Notes: generated from the sequence alone by a model not told the origin. Positions 17,198 through 27,457 are shown, numbered from the stretch's first letter. The stretch is DNA of 64,000 bases from an uncultured Propionibacteriaceae bacterium (GCA_938012815.1 CALLVV010000076.1:1-64000); one strand, 5' to 3'. A program made the numbers and translations.

Positions 17198-19321
17198 TCA
17201 AGAATCCTGTCGGTCACCGTTCATGACGTCCGCGACCCGGCGAGGCAGGTCGGCGGTGAACAGATCCTCCAGTTTCAGGGACTTCCCCTCGGAGTCGGCG
17301 AGCGGTACCCGCCAGTTGGGGTACTCGTTCATCGTCCCCGGCTGGTTCTGAGCACGTTTCTCCCCCGCTGTATCTGCCAAGGAGGCCACCAACACCTTGG
17401 AGTTGGTCAGCCGCAGGTAGCGGTGCATGGCCAGCATCACCTCGACGTGATCACCCGCCAGGGTCTCGTCGAGGACCCCGAAGGCGATCAACCGTTCCAC
17501 CCACATGCCGCGTTCCCGTTCGGCAACGGCGAGTTCCTGCTCGACCGGTTCCAGCAGCAACCCGAGCCGTTCCCGAAGCCTGACGTGCTCACTCTCGAGA
17601 TATCCGAGGGTCGGAGGCAGGTCATGGGTGGTGACCGAGGCCATGCAGTACTCACGCCACTTCTCCGGGGGCAGCACCTGCCCGTCGGTTCCGTATTCCC
17701 ACCACAGGATTGCGGTGCCCAGCAGGCCGCGACGTGACAGGTATTCGCGCACCCAAGGTTCGACGGTACCGAGGTCTTCCCCCACGACCAGGGCCTGGGC
17801 ACGATGCGCCTCCAGGGCCAGGATCCCGATCAGGGCCTCGTGGTTGTAACGGACATAGGTGCCCGCGCTGGGCTCGAGTCCCTCGGGTACCCACCACAGT
17901 CGGAACAAACCGATGATGTGATCGATCCTGAGCCCACCCACACGGTTCAGGGCGGCCCGCACCATGGCGCGGAACGGCTCGTACTCCAACTCCTCCAGTT
18001 TCAGCGGATTCCACGGGGGTTGTCCCCAGTCCTGGCCACCCTGGTTGTACTGGTCCGGTGGTGCTCCGACGGTGATGCCGGGGGCGTAGACGTCGCCCAT
18101 GAGCCAGGTTTCCGCGCTGGTCTTGCCGACCCCCACGGCCAGGTCGGCAAGCACACCGATGCCCATGCCCGCTTCCTCCGCGGCGGTCTGTGCCGCCGAC
18201 AGCTGCTGTTGGGCGGTCCACTGGAGCCATTCGAAGAACTCCACCCGTTCGGCCCGAGCGGCAGCGAACTCCTCCGTCGCGGTGGAACGCGGGTCGCGCA
18301 GTTCGTCGGGCCACTGCCGCCAGTCGGTGCCGTGGATCTCGCTGAGCGCACTCCAGACCGCGAAATCACGCAGCGCGCTGCCGCCGCGGCGACGGAATCC
18401 GTCGAAGGACACCTGGCGTGCGGGGCGGCGTCCGGCCCGGAACAGCTCCCACAGCGCTTCCCGTTTCCCCTCCCAGACGGTGTCACGGTCGATGATCTCG
18501 CCATTGCCACGCACGGACTTTCGTAGCTTGCGGATCCGGCGCCGTATCGGCTGGGGGAGGTTGGCGTATTCGGGTACTGCCTCGGGCCTGATGTACAGCG
18601 GGCTCAGGAAACGCCTGCTGGAGGGCAGATACGGTGAAGGCTCGATCGGCGACGCGACCTGGGCCGCATGCAGCGGGTTGACCAGCACGAAACCCGCTTG
18701 TTGCTCGTTCCCGGCCCAGGTGGCGAGGTCAGCGAGATCGGTGAAGTCCCCGAGTCCCCAGGACCGTTTCGACGTGACGCTGTAGAGCTGGGCGGCGTAT
18801 CCCCAGACACGATCGTTGCGCATCCCGGGCGGGAAACCCACGAAACCCGGGGTGACGATCAATGCGGCAGAAGCGGTTCCCTCGCTGGATATGGCCTCCA
18901 CGCGGTGGTATCCGAGCGGCAGGTCCTTCACCTCGAAACTGGCCTCGCCACGGAGCTGCCCTGCCACCTCTCGATCCGGTGTCCAGTTGTCCACTTGTGT
19001 TGCGGACCGTCTTTCCTTGGTTTCCAAGACCACTTCGAGGGATACCGAAGATCCCGCCGGAACGTGCACGTCGAACCGCACCGTTTCACCCTCCTCGACG
19101 ACGGTGCAGGGCGGCAGGACCCGCTGCCAGTGCTGCTCGTCGAACCGGGCCAGCGCATTCCTGCGCTCCTCCGGGGTATCGGCCTCAACACCCATGGCCC
19201 GGAGCACCGCCATCACGGTGGCCTCCGATATGAGGGTGTGGTTTCCTTTCCAGTCCCAGAACTCCCGGGCTATCCCAAAGCGTTCCGCGAGCTCGTCCAA
19301 CTCGGCGGTCAGGTGTGACAA
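17198..19321 (-). CDS. malQ: 4-alpha-glucanotransferase (amylomaltase)
   Basis: A 707-residue glycoside hydrolase family 77 enzyme that transfers alpha-1,4-glucan chains during maltodextrin or glycogen use. After an N-terminal extension and beta-sandwich-like part, the catalytic motifs are GGLRIDHIIGLFRLWW (nucleophile Asp), VVGEDLGTVEPWV (acid/base Glu) and TTHDLPPTLG. Its length is typical of the long MalQ type. The start is TTG at 19321, chosen because GGAGG lies 9 bases before it; a nearby ATG is out of frame. It is convergent with pncB. Confidence 0.94.
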   Translation of the reverse strand: MSHLTAELDELAERFGIAREFWDWKGNHTLISEATVMAVLRAMGVEADTPEERRNALARFDEQHWQRVLPPCTVVEEGETVRFDVHVPAGSSVSLEVVLETKERRSATQVDNWTPDREVAGQLRGEASFEVKDLPLGYHRVEAISSEGTASAALIVTPGFVGFPPGMRNDRVWGYAAQLYSVTSKRSWGLGDFTDLADLATWAGNEQQAGFVLVNPLHAAQVASPIEPSPYLPSSRRFLSPLYIRPEAVPEYANLPQPIRRRIRKLRKSVRGNGEIIDRDTVWEGKREALWELFRAGRRPARQVSFDGFRRRGGSALRDFAVWSALSEIHGTDWRQWPDELRDPRSTATEEFAAARAERVEFFEWLQWTAQQQLSAAQTAAEEAGMGIGVLADLAVGVGKTSAETWLMGDVYAPGITVGAPPDQYNQGGQDWGQPPWNPLKLEELEYEPFRAMVRAALNRVGGLRIDHIIGLFRLWWVPEGLEPSAGTYVRYNHEALIGILALEAHRAQALVVGEDLGTVEPWVREYLSRRGLLGTAILWWEYGTDGQVLPPEKWREYCMASVTTHDLPPTLGYLESEHVRLRERLGLLLEPVEQELAVAERERGMWVERLIAFGVLDETLAGDHVEVMLAMHRYLRLTNSKVLVASLADTAGEKRAQNQPGTMNEYPNWRVPLADSEGKSLKLEDLFTADLPRRVADVMNGDRQDS

Positions 19322-19349
19322 GGTTTCATTCCTCCTGGCTGGGCAAGGA

Positions 19350-20042
19350 TCACTTCTTGACGACGATGGTGCCGGCCATCATGTCATGAAGGGTTTGTTT
19401 TTTCTCGGTGAACAGCGGCATCAGATAATTGAGGAGCGTCGGCAGGAAGAGCAGGGCAGCGCCGAAGTAGCCGATGAGTTCGTCCACCAGGGTCCGTGCC
19501 AGGGCACGCACGAACCCGGGGGTCCGCGCGGAGGGGTCATCGGTTCGGGTCACGCGGATGCGCATGACCATCTTGCCCAGGGTGGCGCCGAAACCGGCGA
19601 TGAGAAGAACCCGGTAAAGAACACCCAGCACCATGACGGCAATCCCCGCGGTCGTGAGGGAGCTGAGGAGTTCCGTGGGCACCTCACTCGGGTAGCTTTT
19701 CCCGGCCTGCGCTGCCCTGACCAGCTCGTACATCCAGGCCTCGAAGCGTTCGTAGAGTCCCGGGGTCAGCAGTTCGATGAGCAGGTAGGAGGGGATGGCC
19801 AGGATCAGCCCGTCGAGGACACGGGCAGCCACCCGCGCCCCCCAGCTCGCGTATCTGACGCCCGCCCAGGGTTGCACAATCGTGTTGGAGAGTTCCCCGC
19901 CGCCGCGGCCGATGAGTTTCGCCGGCCGGCTGTCGGGCCGGGTGACGTCGGACCAGCTGGCGCCGTCCCAGTAACGCTCATCGCCGGAACCAGCTGGGTC
20001 GGGGTACCACCCAGCGGATGGTTGCGGGGCGGAGTAGTGCAT
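19350..20042 (-). CDS. RDD family membrane protein with N-terminal DUF2510
   Basis: A 230-residue protein. A DUF2510 segment (GWYPDPAGSGDERYWDG, about residues 11-27) precedes an RDD domain with three or four membrane helices, beginning at ASWGARVAARVLDGLIL, containing FGATLGKMVMRIRV and ending LHDMMAGTIVVKK. RDD proteins are membrane proteins, some with transport roles; the substrate here is unknown. The start at 20042 is the first ATG giving the DUF2510 domain. It sits between malQ and an MFS gene on the same strand. Confidence 0.85.
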   Translation of the reverse strand: MHYSAPQPSAGWYPDPAGSGDERYWDGASWSDVTRPDSRPAKLIGRGGGELSNTIVQPWAGVRYASWGARVAARVLDGLILAIPSYLLIELLTPGLYERFEAWMYELVRAAQAGKSYPSEVPTELLSSLTTAGIAVMVLGVLYRVLLIAGFGATLGKMVMRIRVTRTDDPSARTPGFVRALARTLVDELIGYFGAALLFLPTLLNYLMPLFTEKKQTLHDMMAGTIVVKK

Positions 20043-20100
20043 GGCCACAAGGATGCCATCCTGAACCGCCGGAAACCACCGAGACCGGCGGCTGTGTCCC

Positions 20101-21444
20101 TCACCCCGCAACGTCATGAACCGGCCCGATCCGCAGCGAAGTGGCGATGGCAAGCACCGATGCCGCCAATAGCATGAGGAAGATCCATCCGAAAGCAGGC
20201 ACTCCCTCCGCGAGCAGCACCGCGTAGCAGGCCCCCGTGAGCGCGGTCATCACCGAGCTCCCGATTGACTCGGCCACCAGCAGGGCACCGGAGTTGCGTC
20301 CCTGTTCCCGCGGGCTGGACAACGCCATGGTGGCCACGGCGGTGCTGGAGACGGTCAGTCCCATCCCGCACCCGGCGAGGGTCCAGGCCGCCACACCGAT
20401 CCACAACGGCACCCCCACCCAGGTCAGGAAAACCGTGATGCCCGCCATCCCGAGGGCAACGAGACAGGTCCCGGCGGTGATGATGCGGTCGCGGCGCAGC
20501 CTTATCCGGGCCTGAAGCCAGGAGCCGAAACTCCATCCAAGGCTTCCTATGGTCAGGGCCAGGCCCGCCTGTAAGGTGTCCAGCCCCCTCAGGTTTTGCA
20601 GGCCGAGCAGCAGAAACGCCTCCCCCGCGTAGAAGACCCCGGTCTGGACGGCGCGGCTGGCAATAATGGGTCCGAGTCCGTTTCTCAGGGCTCTGGCCCG
20701 TGGGGGCAGCACTTTCGGTACTCCCAGTCCCAGGGCTGCCAGTCCTGCGGCCGCCGCCAGCAGGCTCCAGTGTCCGAGGCCCTGACCGGCCAGCTGCAGC
20801 AGGGCCGGCGCCCCGGCCACCGCCGCCACCGCCCACCACACGGTCCCGGGAGCGTCGGAATCAGGCTCGCTGCGTTCCTGCAGGGCCTTCAGATGCGGCC
20901 AGGTCAGGGCGGCGGCGATCAGCAGCAGGGGCACCGTCGCGGCGAAATTGAGACGCCAGTTCACCGCCACCAGAGCGGCCGAGATCGGGGGCCCCAGAAA
21001 CGCGGGAAGCACCCAGCAGAAACTGAGCATCGCGAGCACCGCCGGGCGTCGTCCCGCGGGGAACGCAAGTGCGATGACCACGTAGAGGGTCAGGTTGATG
21101 GCTCCGGCTCCCAGGCCCTGCACGAGCCGGGCCGTCAGCAGCATCCAGACATCCGTGGCGAGCGAACCCGCGGTAAGTCCCAGGAGCATCGCGCCGAAGC
21201 CCAGACCCATGGACATCAGCGGACCGTGCCGGTCGCAGTGCCGCCCGGCCACCAGGATCGCGGTCAGCATTCCCGTCACGGCCATGGAAAAGGCCCACGG
21301 GTAGAGGGCGACGGCGTCGAGGGAGCGCATCGCCTCGGGCAGGGCCGCTGCGACCCCGATCATCTGGAAGGCGATGGCGAACACCGCAAGCAGCAACCCC
21401 ACCAGCAGACCCGTGGTGCCCTCGCGACGGGATCCGGTGTTCAC
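20101..21444 (-). CDS. MFS transporter
   Basis: A 447-residue major facilitator superfamily protein with about 12-14 hydrophobic helices spread over the whole length. The motif A loop between helices 2 and 3 is AGRHCDRHGPLMSMG, and a conserved ARLVQGLGAGAINLTLY follows. It resembles drug/proton antiporters of the DHA2 type, but the substrate is unknown. The GTG at 21444 with GGAG six bases upstream is preferred to a TTG at 21456. It is divergent from DUF3039. Confidence 0.87.
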   Translation of the reverse strand: MNTGSRREGTTGLLVGLLLAVFAIAFQMIGVAAALPEAMRSLDAVALYPWAFSMAVTGMLTAILVAGRHCDRHGPLMSMGLGFGAMLLGLTAGSLATDVWMLLTARLVQGLGAGAINLTLYVVIALAFPAGRRPAVLAMLSFCWVLPAFLGPPISAALVAVNWRLNFAATVPLLLIAAALTWPHLKALQERSEPDSDAPGTVWWAVAAVAGAPALLQLAGQGLGHWSLLAAAAGLAALGLGVPKVLPPRARALRNGLGPIIASRAVQTGVFYAGEAFLLLGLQNLRGLDTLQAGLALTIGSLGWSFGSWLQARIRLRRDRIITAGTCLVALGMAGITVFLTWVGVPLWIGVAAWTLAGCGMGLTVSSTAVATMALSSPREQGRNSGALLVAESIGSSVMTALTGACYAVLLAEGVPAFGWIFLMLLAASVLAIATSLRIGPVHDVAG

Positions 21445-21460
21445 GATGTTCTCCAACGTC

Positions 21461-21466
21461 TAGGAT
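21461..21466 (+). promoter_or_regulatory. -10 box of the DUF3039 gene (leaderless)
   Basis: TAGGAT lies 7 bases before the ATG at 21474, within the very short divergent region shared with the MFS gene. Confidence 0.5.
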
Positions 21467-21473
21467 TGAATTC

Positions 21474-21725
21474 ATGAGTGAGTTTGCCCCCGGTTCCCAG
21501 ACGGTTCTGGACGAACGCGCCGAACTGCGGGACTCCGATGACCACGAGCGATTCAGCCACTACGTGCCGGCGAAGAAGCTGGAGAAGGCCAAGTTGACCG
21601 GTACCCCCGTCGTAGCTCTGTGCGGAAAGGTCTGGGTGCCCTCCCGGAACCCGGACAAGTACCCGGTGTGCCCGGAATGCAAGGAGATCTGGCAGTCCAT
21701 GAAACCGGGCGATCCCGGGAAGTGA
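21474..21725 (+). CDS. DUF3039 family protein
   Basis: An 83-residue actinobacterial protein of unknown function. The C-terminal half carries a likely zinc-ribbon-type knuckle, with one cysteine in VALCGKVWVP and CPEC in YPVCPECKEIW. The conserved SHYVPAKK lies in the middle. It is monocistronic, with a leaderless promoter upstream and a strong hairpin downstream. Confidence 0.88.
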   Translation: MSEFAPGSQTVLDERAELRDSDDHERFSHYVPAKKLEKAKLTGTPVVALCGKVWVPSRNPDKYPVCPECKEIWQSMKPGDPGK

Positions 21726-21734
21726 CCGCGTCCG

Positions 21735-21766
21735 CGGTTGCGGCCCGGCTTTCCGGGCCGCAACCG
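21735..21766. terminator. Bidirectional terminator between DUF3039 and ahcY
   Basis: A perfect 14-bp GC-rich stem (21735-21748 with 21753-21766) has a CTTT loop. It lies between two convergent genes. Confidence 0.8.
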
Positions 21767-21771
21767 GCGGG

Positions 21772-23202
<1,431 letters not shown>

Positions 23203-23209
23203 GCCCCGG

Positions 23210-23215
23210 AGTTTA
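23210..23215 (-). promoter_or_regulatory. -10 box of ahcY (leaderless)
   Basis: TAAACT lies 7 bases before the GTG start. This leaves no 5' leader for a riboswitch. Confidence 0.5.
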
Positions 23216-23328
23216 CGCCCACGTCCGCGATTGTGCCCGGCGAAACGAGATTCGGATGTCGTGTCAGCGCCTCCGGGCGACGTTTCTCTGGCCCTCCCGT
23301 TCTCGGAACGACCCCCACGTCTCCCCGC

Positions 23329-24354
23329 TCAGCTCCGGCTCTCAGCCAGGCCGAGACCCAAGTAGGTGGCGGCGTAACGTCCTTGGAGCAGTAAGGTGAC
23401 GTAGCGTTCCAGATCAGAGGCTCCCAGCTCCGCCATGCCAGAGCTGATGTGACAAACCCGCACTCCGACGCCGTCGGCCAGGTGCATCAGTCTCCGGGCC
23501 GTTTCCGTCACCGGTTCCGGCACCTGGTCCGCGTCAAGCAGCAACAGTGCGGGACCGATCTCGGCATCTTGTTCAAACGGATCGGTGAACACGTCGCGCC
23601 GGGGAGTGCCAAGCAGCACCGCCTCCAATTCCTCGGCGTCCGCCGCCAGGGCTGGTCGCCCGCTGGCCCGCCGCAACGTCTCCGCGATCCGCCGGGAGGC
23701 GCGCCCCGCCAGGGTCGTCCCTCCCCACACCAGGGGAAACGAATCGGCCAGGCCCACGGCCAGGTCCTTACCCGGGTTGTCCCCGAGGGGGCGTGCCGGG
23801 GAACAACGAACTGCCACGGCATCCGCCGCCGATGCGGCGAGCTCCACGTCCACGGCTGGTCCCAGGTCCAGCTGGCCCAGCAACGCCAGCACCGCGATGG
23901 CCGCTGCCATGGGGTCATCGGGCGGGGTGGGCAGGTGGGTGGTCAGGGGACCCGCGCTCGCTGCGGCCAGCGCCGACTCCTCCGGGGCGGCGGCTATGAC
24001 GGTGGCTCCCCTACGGATGGCCTCGGCGAGGCTGCGCACCTCCCAGGCCGGGGCATCGCGGGAACCGAGAGCGACCACCAGGTCGAGCGGCCCGACCCAT
24101 GCGGGCAGGGCGGGGCCGGGCCAAGCCATGAACGGCACGGGGCAGGCGGGTTCCAGGACGGCCCGCACCAGCCGCGCCTCCGCGCCAAGCACGAGCACTC
24201 CGCGCGGCCGGTCGGCGCGGGCAAGTCTTCCCGCGGGTTCGCTCAACGCTGCACGTCGGATCCGCGCTCCGGCCGAGGCGAGCCACCACAGCGACTCGTC
24301 GTCGGCAAGGCCATCGGACTCCAGACGAGAGTCATCGAACCATCTGCGCGTCAT
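23329..24354 (-). CDS. SIS-like protein (TobH / Rv3256c type)
   Basis: A 341-residue Ala-rich cytoplasmic protein in the position of mycobacterial Rv3256c, next to manB. The fold appears to be sugar-isomerase-like: GVLVLGAEARLVRAV then LDLVVALGSRDAPAWEVRSLAEAIRRGATV matches the two halves of a SIS domain. Active-site residues of phosphoglucose or phosphomannose isomerases are not clearly retained, so activity is unproven. It follows Trm112 after 9 bases, in one operon with manB. A role in mannose metabolism is inferred from context. Confidence 0.72.
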   Translation of the reverse strand: MTRRWFDDSRLESDGLADDESLWWLASAGARIRRAALSEPAGRLARADRPRGVLVLGAEARLVRAVLEPACPVPFMAWPGPALPAWVGPLDLVVALGSRDAPAWEVRSLAEAIRRGATVIAAAPEESALAAASAGPLTTHLPTPPDDPMAAAIAVLALLGQLDLGPAVDVELAASAADAVAVRCSPARPLGDNPGKDLAVGLADSFPLVWGGTTLAGRASRRIAETLRRASGRPALAADAEELEAVLLGTPRRDVFTDPFEQDAEIGPALLLLDADQVPEPVTETARRLMHLADGVGVRVCHISSGMAELGASDLERYVTLLLQGRYAATYLGLGLAESRS

Positions 24355-24363
24355 CCGAGAACC

Positions 24364-24555
24364 TCACTGGGTGTTTCGTGCCTGGTCGATCAACAGGACC
24401 GGGATGCGGTCCTTCACAGGATAGGCCAGTCCGCAGGCCGCGGAGGTGCAGACCAGCTCCGAGCGTTCGTAGTCGACGGCGAACTTGGCATGACACGCAG
24501 GGCAGGCGGCGATGGCCAGGAACTCCGTCGACAGTTCCAAGGCGGCTTCACTCAT
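24364..24555 (-). CDS. Trm112 family zinc-ribbon protein
   Basis: A 63-residue protein of the Trm112/YcaR family. It has CPAC and a second Cys pair in CTSAACG, forming a zinc ribbon, and the family ending AYPVKDRIPVLL. In eukaryotes such proteins activate methyltransferases; in Actinobacteria the partner is unknown. It overlaps the manB stop by 8 bases, and the start at 24555 is the first ATG giving the conserved fold. Confidence 0.88.
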   Translation of the reverse strand: MSEAALELSTEFLAIAACPACHAKFAVDYERSELVCTSAACGLAYPVKDRIPVLLIDQARNTQ

Positions 24556-25918
24556 CGGTTCCTCCTTCATCCGCGCGGACGATGGCCAGCACCTCGTCAC
24601 GCAGCCGGATCATGGTCTCGGTGTCCCGGGCCTCGACGTTGAGCCGCAGCAACGGCTCGGTGTTGGAGGGTCTCAGGTTGATCCACCATCCCGCCAGCTC
24701 ATCACGGATTGTCAACCCGTCCCAGTACTCCCTGTCGCCCCGTCCCCCGAACGCCTCGGCGACGCGCTCCATCGCGGCCCGGTGATCAGCGATGATGGAG
24801 TTGATCTCGCCGGAACGCTCGTAACCGTCAAAACGGGCGGCGATTACCGACAGCGGCTCGGCCGAGGATCGCAACTGTTCCAGGACGTGGAGGGCGGCGA
24901 GCACTCCCGTGTCGGCCCCCCAGAAATCACGGAAGTAGTAGTGGGCGGAGTGTTCGCCGCCGAAGACGGCGTTCTTCTCGGCCATGAGAGCCTTGACGAA
25001 TGTGTGCCCCACGCGCGAGACCTCCACGCGCCCGAGCCCCGCCACTGCATCGGCCACCGCCTGCGACGTGATCGCATTGACCACGACCGCTCCCCCTGTT
25101 TCCTTGGAGAGCTCCGCCACCGCGATCATCGCGGTCACAACCGACGGATCGACCACCTCGCCCCTCTCGTCGATCAGGAAACACCGGTCCGCGTCACCAT
25201 CGAAGACCAGCCCGAGGTCCGCGCAGTGTTCACGCACCGCGGAGCAGGCATCAACCAGGTTCTCCGGTTCCAGGGGGTTCGCGGGATGGTTGGGAAAGGT
25301 ACCGTCCAGATCCATGTACAAACCGATCAGATCCACCTCACGATCAGCCAGGACCGCGGGAACGATTAACCCACCCATACCGTTCCCGGCATCCACCACA
25401 ACCCTGAGCCGCCGTTGCCCAGACATCGGCACCAGATGATCCAGGTGGGACACGAAATCGGCGGTCAGGTCGCGTTCTTCGTAACCGCCCACGATCTTCT
25501 CCCCGATGACCGCCGTCGCGGCGCGTTCCCGCAGCTCGGCGGTGAAACCAGGGCGCACCGGAGAGGCACCGGCCAGGCAGAACTTCATGCCGTTGTACCT
25601 GGCAGGGTTGTGGCTGGCGGTGAACTGCACCCCGGGCAGGTCCAGCTGCCCGGAACCGAACCAGAGCAGGTCGGTGGACGTGAGCCCGAGATCGATGATC
25701 GAGGCGCCGGCCCTGCGCGCGCCGTCCGCAAAGGCCGCGGAAAGCTCCTCCCCGAGCTGCCGCATGTCGTGGCCCATGACGAGGGTTCCGCCGGAGAGGT
25801 CGAGCAGCTCCACGAAAGCGACGCCCAACCTGCGAGCCCCGTCGAGATCCAGTTCCGGATCCGGCCCCGTCACGACGCCACGGATGTCATTGGCCTTGAA
25901 GATCTGCTCCTTAAGCAC
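24548..25918 (-). CDS. manB: Phosphomannomutase / phosphoglucomutase
   Basis: A 456-residue alpha-D-phosphohexomutase that makes mannose-1-phosphate for GDP-mannose. Motifs: FKANDIRGVV at the N-terminus, the phosphoserine loop QFTASHNPARYNGMK, the metal-binding DGDADR and the sugar-binding GGEHSAHYYF. RPSNTEPLLRLNVEA binds phosphate at the C-terminus. The GTG at 25918 fits a TAAGCT box 6 bases upstream. ManC at 32618 supplies the next step. Confidence 0.95.
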   Translation of the reverse strand: MLKEQIFKANDIRGVVTGPDPELDLDGARRLGVAFVELLDLSGGTLVMGHDMRQLGEELSAAFADGARRAGASIIDLGLTSTDLLWFGSGQLDLPGVQFTASHNPARYNGMKFCLAGASPVRPGFTAELRERAATAVIGEKIVGGYEERDLTADFVSHLDHLVPMSGQRRLRVVVDAGNGMGGLIVPAVLADREVDLIGLYMDLDGTFPNHPANPLEPENLVDACSAVREHCADLGLVFDGDADRCFLIDERGEVVDPSVVTAMIAVAELSKETGGAVVVNAITSQAVADAVAGLGRVEVSRVGHTFVKALMAEKNAVFGGEHSAHYYFRDFWGADTGVLAALHVLEQLRSSAEPLSVIAARFDGYERSGEINSIIADHRAAMERVAEAFGGRGDREYWDGLTIRDELAGWWINLRPSNTEPLLRLNVEARDTETMIRLRDEVLAIVRADEGGTDE

Positions 25919-25924
25919 GCCCCG

Positions 25925-25930
25925 AGCTTA
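25925..25930 (-). promoter_or_regulatory. -10 box of manB (leaderless)
   Basis: TAAGCT lies 6 bases before the GTG start and is the likely promoter of manB-Trm112-TobH. Confidence 0.5.
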
Positions 25931-25953
25931 CCGTCCGTCACCTTGCCCGTAGC

Positions 25954-26337
25954 TCATTCCACGGTGGGAAGCAGACGCAGATGCCCGCCCTTCCGTCTGC
26001 CGGTGCTGCGGGGCTTGGGTTTCGGGGCCGGGGCGCGGTCCACGGGGGTGGTCGGGATGTCCTCCTCGTCGCGCAGCCCAATCTCCCGGACGGCGTTCGC
26101 GAGGGCCACGAGTTCATCGTCGGCCTCGGGCTCGTTCCGCCTGCGATCCAGGGGAAGCCGGATCACCTCCCATCCCATCGGAACGGAGGTGCGGGATGCG
26201 TGTTCGGCGCACAGGTCGAAGGCCCCGGGTACTGCGGCATCGGCCAGTGGCCCCAGCACCGCTGTCGAATCCGCGTACACGTAGGTGAGTGTGGCCACGG
26301 CAGGCATGCCGCAGGCAGTCCGGGAACAACGACGCAC
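25954..26337 (-). CDS. DUF3499 family protein
   Basis: A 127-residue actinobacterial protein of unknown function. N-terminal cysteines in RRCSRTACG and a later FDLCAEHASR suggest a small zinc-binding fold. The middle SVPMGWEVIRL is conserved, and the C-terminal 40 residues are basic and disordered. The GTG at 26337 is chosen from a TAGGCT box 6 bases upstream. It is divergent from the metallopeptidase-fold gene, as in M. tuberculosis Rv3258c/Rv3259. Confidence 0.87.
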   Translation of the reverse strand: MRRCSRTACGMPAVATLTYVYADSTAVLGPLADAAVPGAFDLCAEHASRTSVPMGWEVIRLPLDRRRNEPEADDELVALANAVREIGLRDEEDIPTTPVDRAPAPKPKPRSTGRRKGGHLRLLPTVE

Positions 26338-26343
26338 CTTCGA

Positions 26344-26349
26344 AGCCTA
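26344..26349 (-). promoter_or_regulatory. -10 box of the DUF3499 gene (leaderless)
   Basis: TAGGCT lies 6 bases before the GTG at 26337. Confidence 0.5.
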
Positions 26350-26363
26350 CCGCTTTCCGCGGC

Positions 26364-26369
26364 TAGAGT
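26364..26369 (+). promoter_or_regulatory. -10 box of the metallopeptidase-fold gene (leaderless)
   Basis: TAGAGT lies 6 bases before the ATG at 26376. The divergent pair of -10 boxes here is only 14 bases apart. Confidence 0.5.
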
Positions 26370-26375
26370 TACCGC

Positions 26376-26813
26376 ATGCCACGCAGCCGCGACCGTCACG
26401 ACCGGGGAATGCACGGACCTGTTGCCCTACCGGATTCCAACAACCGCAAAACCGTTCCGCTGCGCCCTCCGAACCGGGTCGAGTATTTCAACCAGTGCGT
26501 GAAACATGCGCTCGCCACCATCGCCGAGGTCGACCCGCACGCCCTCGACGGCATGGTCGTCGGGGTCGAGGACGTGCCTCTGTTGAAAACCGCCTGGTCC
26601 GGGGACCGGGTACCCATGTCAGCCGCGCTGGAGCCGTCGAAGGGTCGCCCCGCCCAGATCGTTATCTATGAACGACCGCTGGAGCACCGCTCCAGCAGCC
26701 GGTCTGCGCTGCAGTCCTTGGTCCACCGCACGATCGTGGAACAGCTGAGCGCCCTCACGGGCCGCCCCGTCAGCGACCTACTGGGATACGACCCAACCGA
26801 TTGGGAGGACTGA
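26376..26813 (+). CDS. Metallopeptidase-fold protein (PF06262 type), HExxH missing
   Basis: A 145-residue member of the small zincin-like family found beside DUF3499 (Rv3259 position). Family features are the helix VKHALATIAEVDPHAL, VVGVEDVP and the strand QIVIYERPLEHR. Where catalytic members have an HExxH helix, this protein reads VHRTIVEQLSALTGR, so the zinc-ligand pattern is lost. It may be a non-enzymatic derivative, a state I believe is common in Actinobacteria. Monocistronic and leaderless. Confidence 0.8.
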   Translation: MPRSRDRHDRGMHGPVALPDSNNRKTVPLRPPNRVEYFNQCVKHALATIAEVDPHALDGMVVGVEDVPLLKTAWSGDRVPMSAALEPSKGRPAQIVIYERPLEHRSSSRSALQSLVHRTIVEQLSALTGRPVSDLLGYDPTDWED

Positions 26814-26890
26814 AACCTTTGGGATCCCACGAACGGGTATCTCTTCGAGACTGCCACAACCGGGGCCGGGAAACCGATCCGCGGATTCCT

Positions 26891-27058
26891 TCATTTCCTC
26901 ATCCAGATCCGAAGGCCGAGCAGCGTTGTCACCAGACCCAGAGGAATGGCCAGCGTCAGTTTCCATCACGCGTCCGCCGCCACCGGTTGATTCGTGTACA
27001 TCCCGATCAGCACGTCGAACCACTGCTTCAAGGGATTCCACGCGAGCACGCCCCTCAG
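26891..27058 (-). pseudogene. C-terminal remnant of an ABC-2 type permease
   Basis: Reading leftward from 27058 gives a sensible permease C-terminus: NPLKQWFDVLIGMYTNQPV, an in-frame TGA at 26966-26968, then a hydrophobic helix LTLAIPLGLVTTLLGLRIW and a natural stop at 26891. The TGA precedes TGG, so a TGG-to-TGA change is likely. The N-terminal bulk of the gene is deleted, and the remnant abuts the broken ATPase gene. Confidence 0.65.
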
Positions 27059-27457
27059 GATCTGTGGAAGCCCTTCCAGCGCCGTTGCCTTCCCCCGGAA
27101 AGCTGACCGGCCATCTGGGACATCCTTGAACACAGACCGAGCGCATCGCCTATCACATCGACGTCACCGGCATCCCGGTACAGGCACTCGACCGCTTTCA
27201 GGGCCTCGCGGCCCCGGGTCGTTGGGACAGCCCACCGACCTGCAGCTGGACACCCAATCCGGTTTCTGTGCGCCCCACCCGGAACGACGGGCTGTCCGAG
27301 CAACTCCACCCGGTCCGAGGTTGGACGGACCCAGCCCGCACAGAATTTCCATGGCCGTTGTCTTGCCCGAGCCGTTCGCACCGGCGATCACGAGCACCTC
27401 ACCACCCTCGATGGTGTAGCTCAGGTTGTCCGACCGCAGGGGTGTTGCCGTCACGAC
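27055..27457 (-). pseudogene. Frameshifted ABC transporter ATPase remnant
   Basis: The N-terminal part reads TPLRSDNLSYTIEGGEVLV and then a Walker A, GANGSGKTTAMEILCGL. Near 27330 the frame slips: the next stretch, RPTSDRVELLG, continues in another frame, which later contains the ABC signature QLSGGRQRRW near 27085. There is no Walker B or D-loop; the sequence runs into the permease remnant. One frameshift plus a deletion therefore removed both transporter halves. Confidence 0.7.

Noticed and set aside
23203..23328. Possible SAH riboswitch upstream of ahcY (GGAGGCGCTG-like stretch inside a GCCCGG/CCGGGC stem at 23235-23278)
   Set aside because: The TAAACT -10 box 7 bases before the GTG implies there is no leader RNA, and the rest of the SAH riboswitch consensus is not found.
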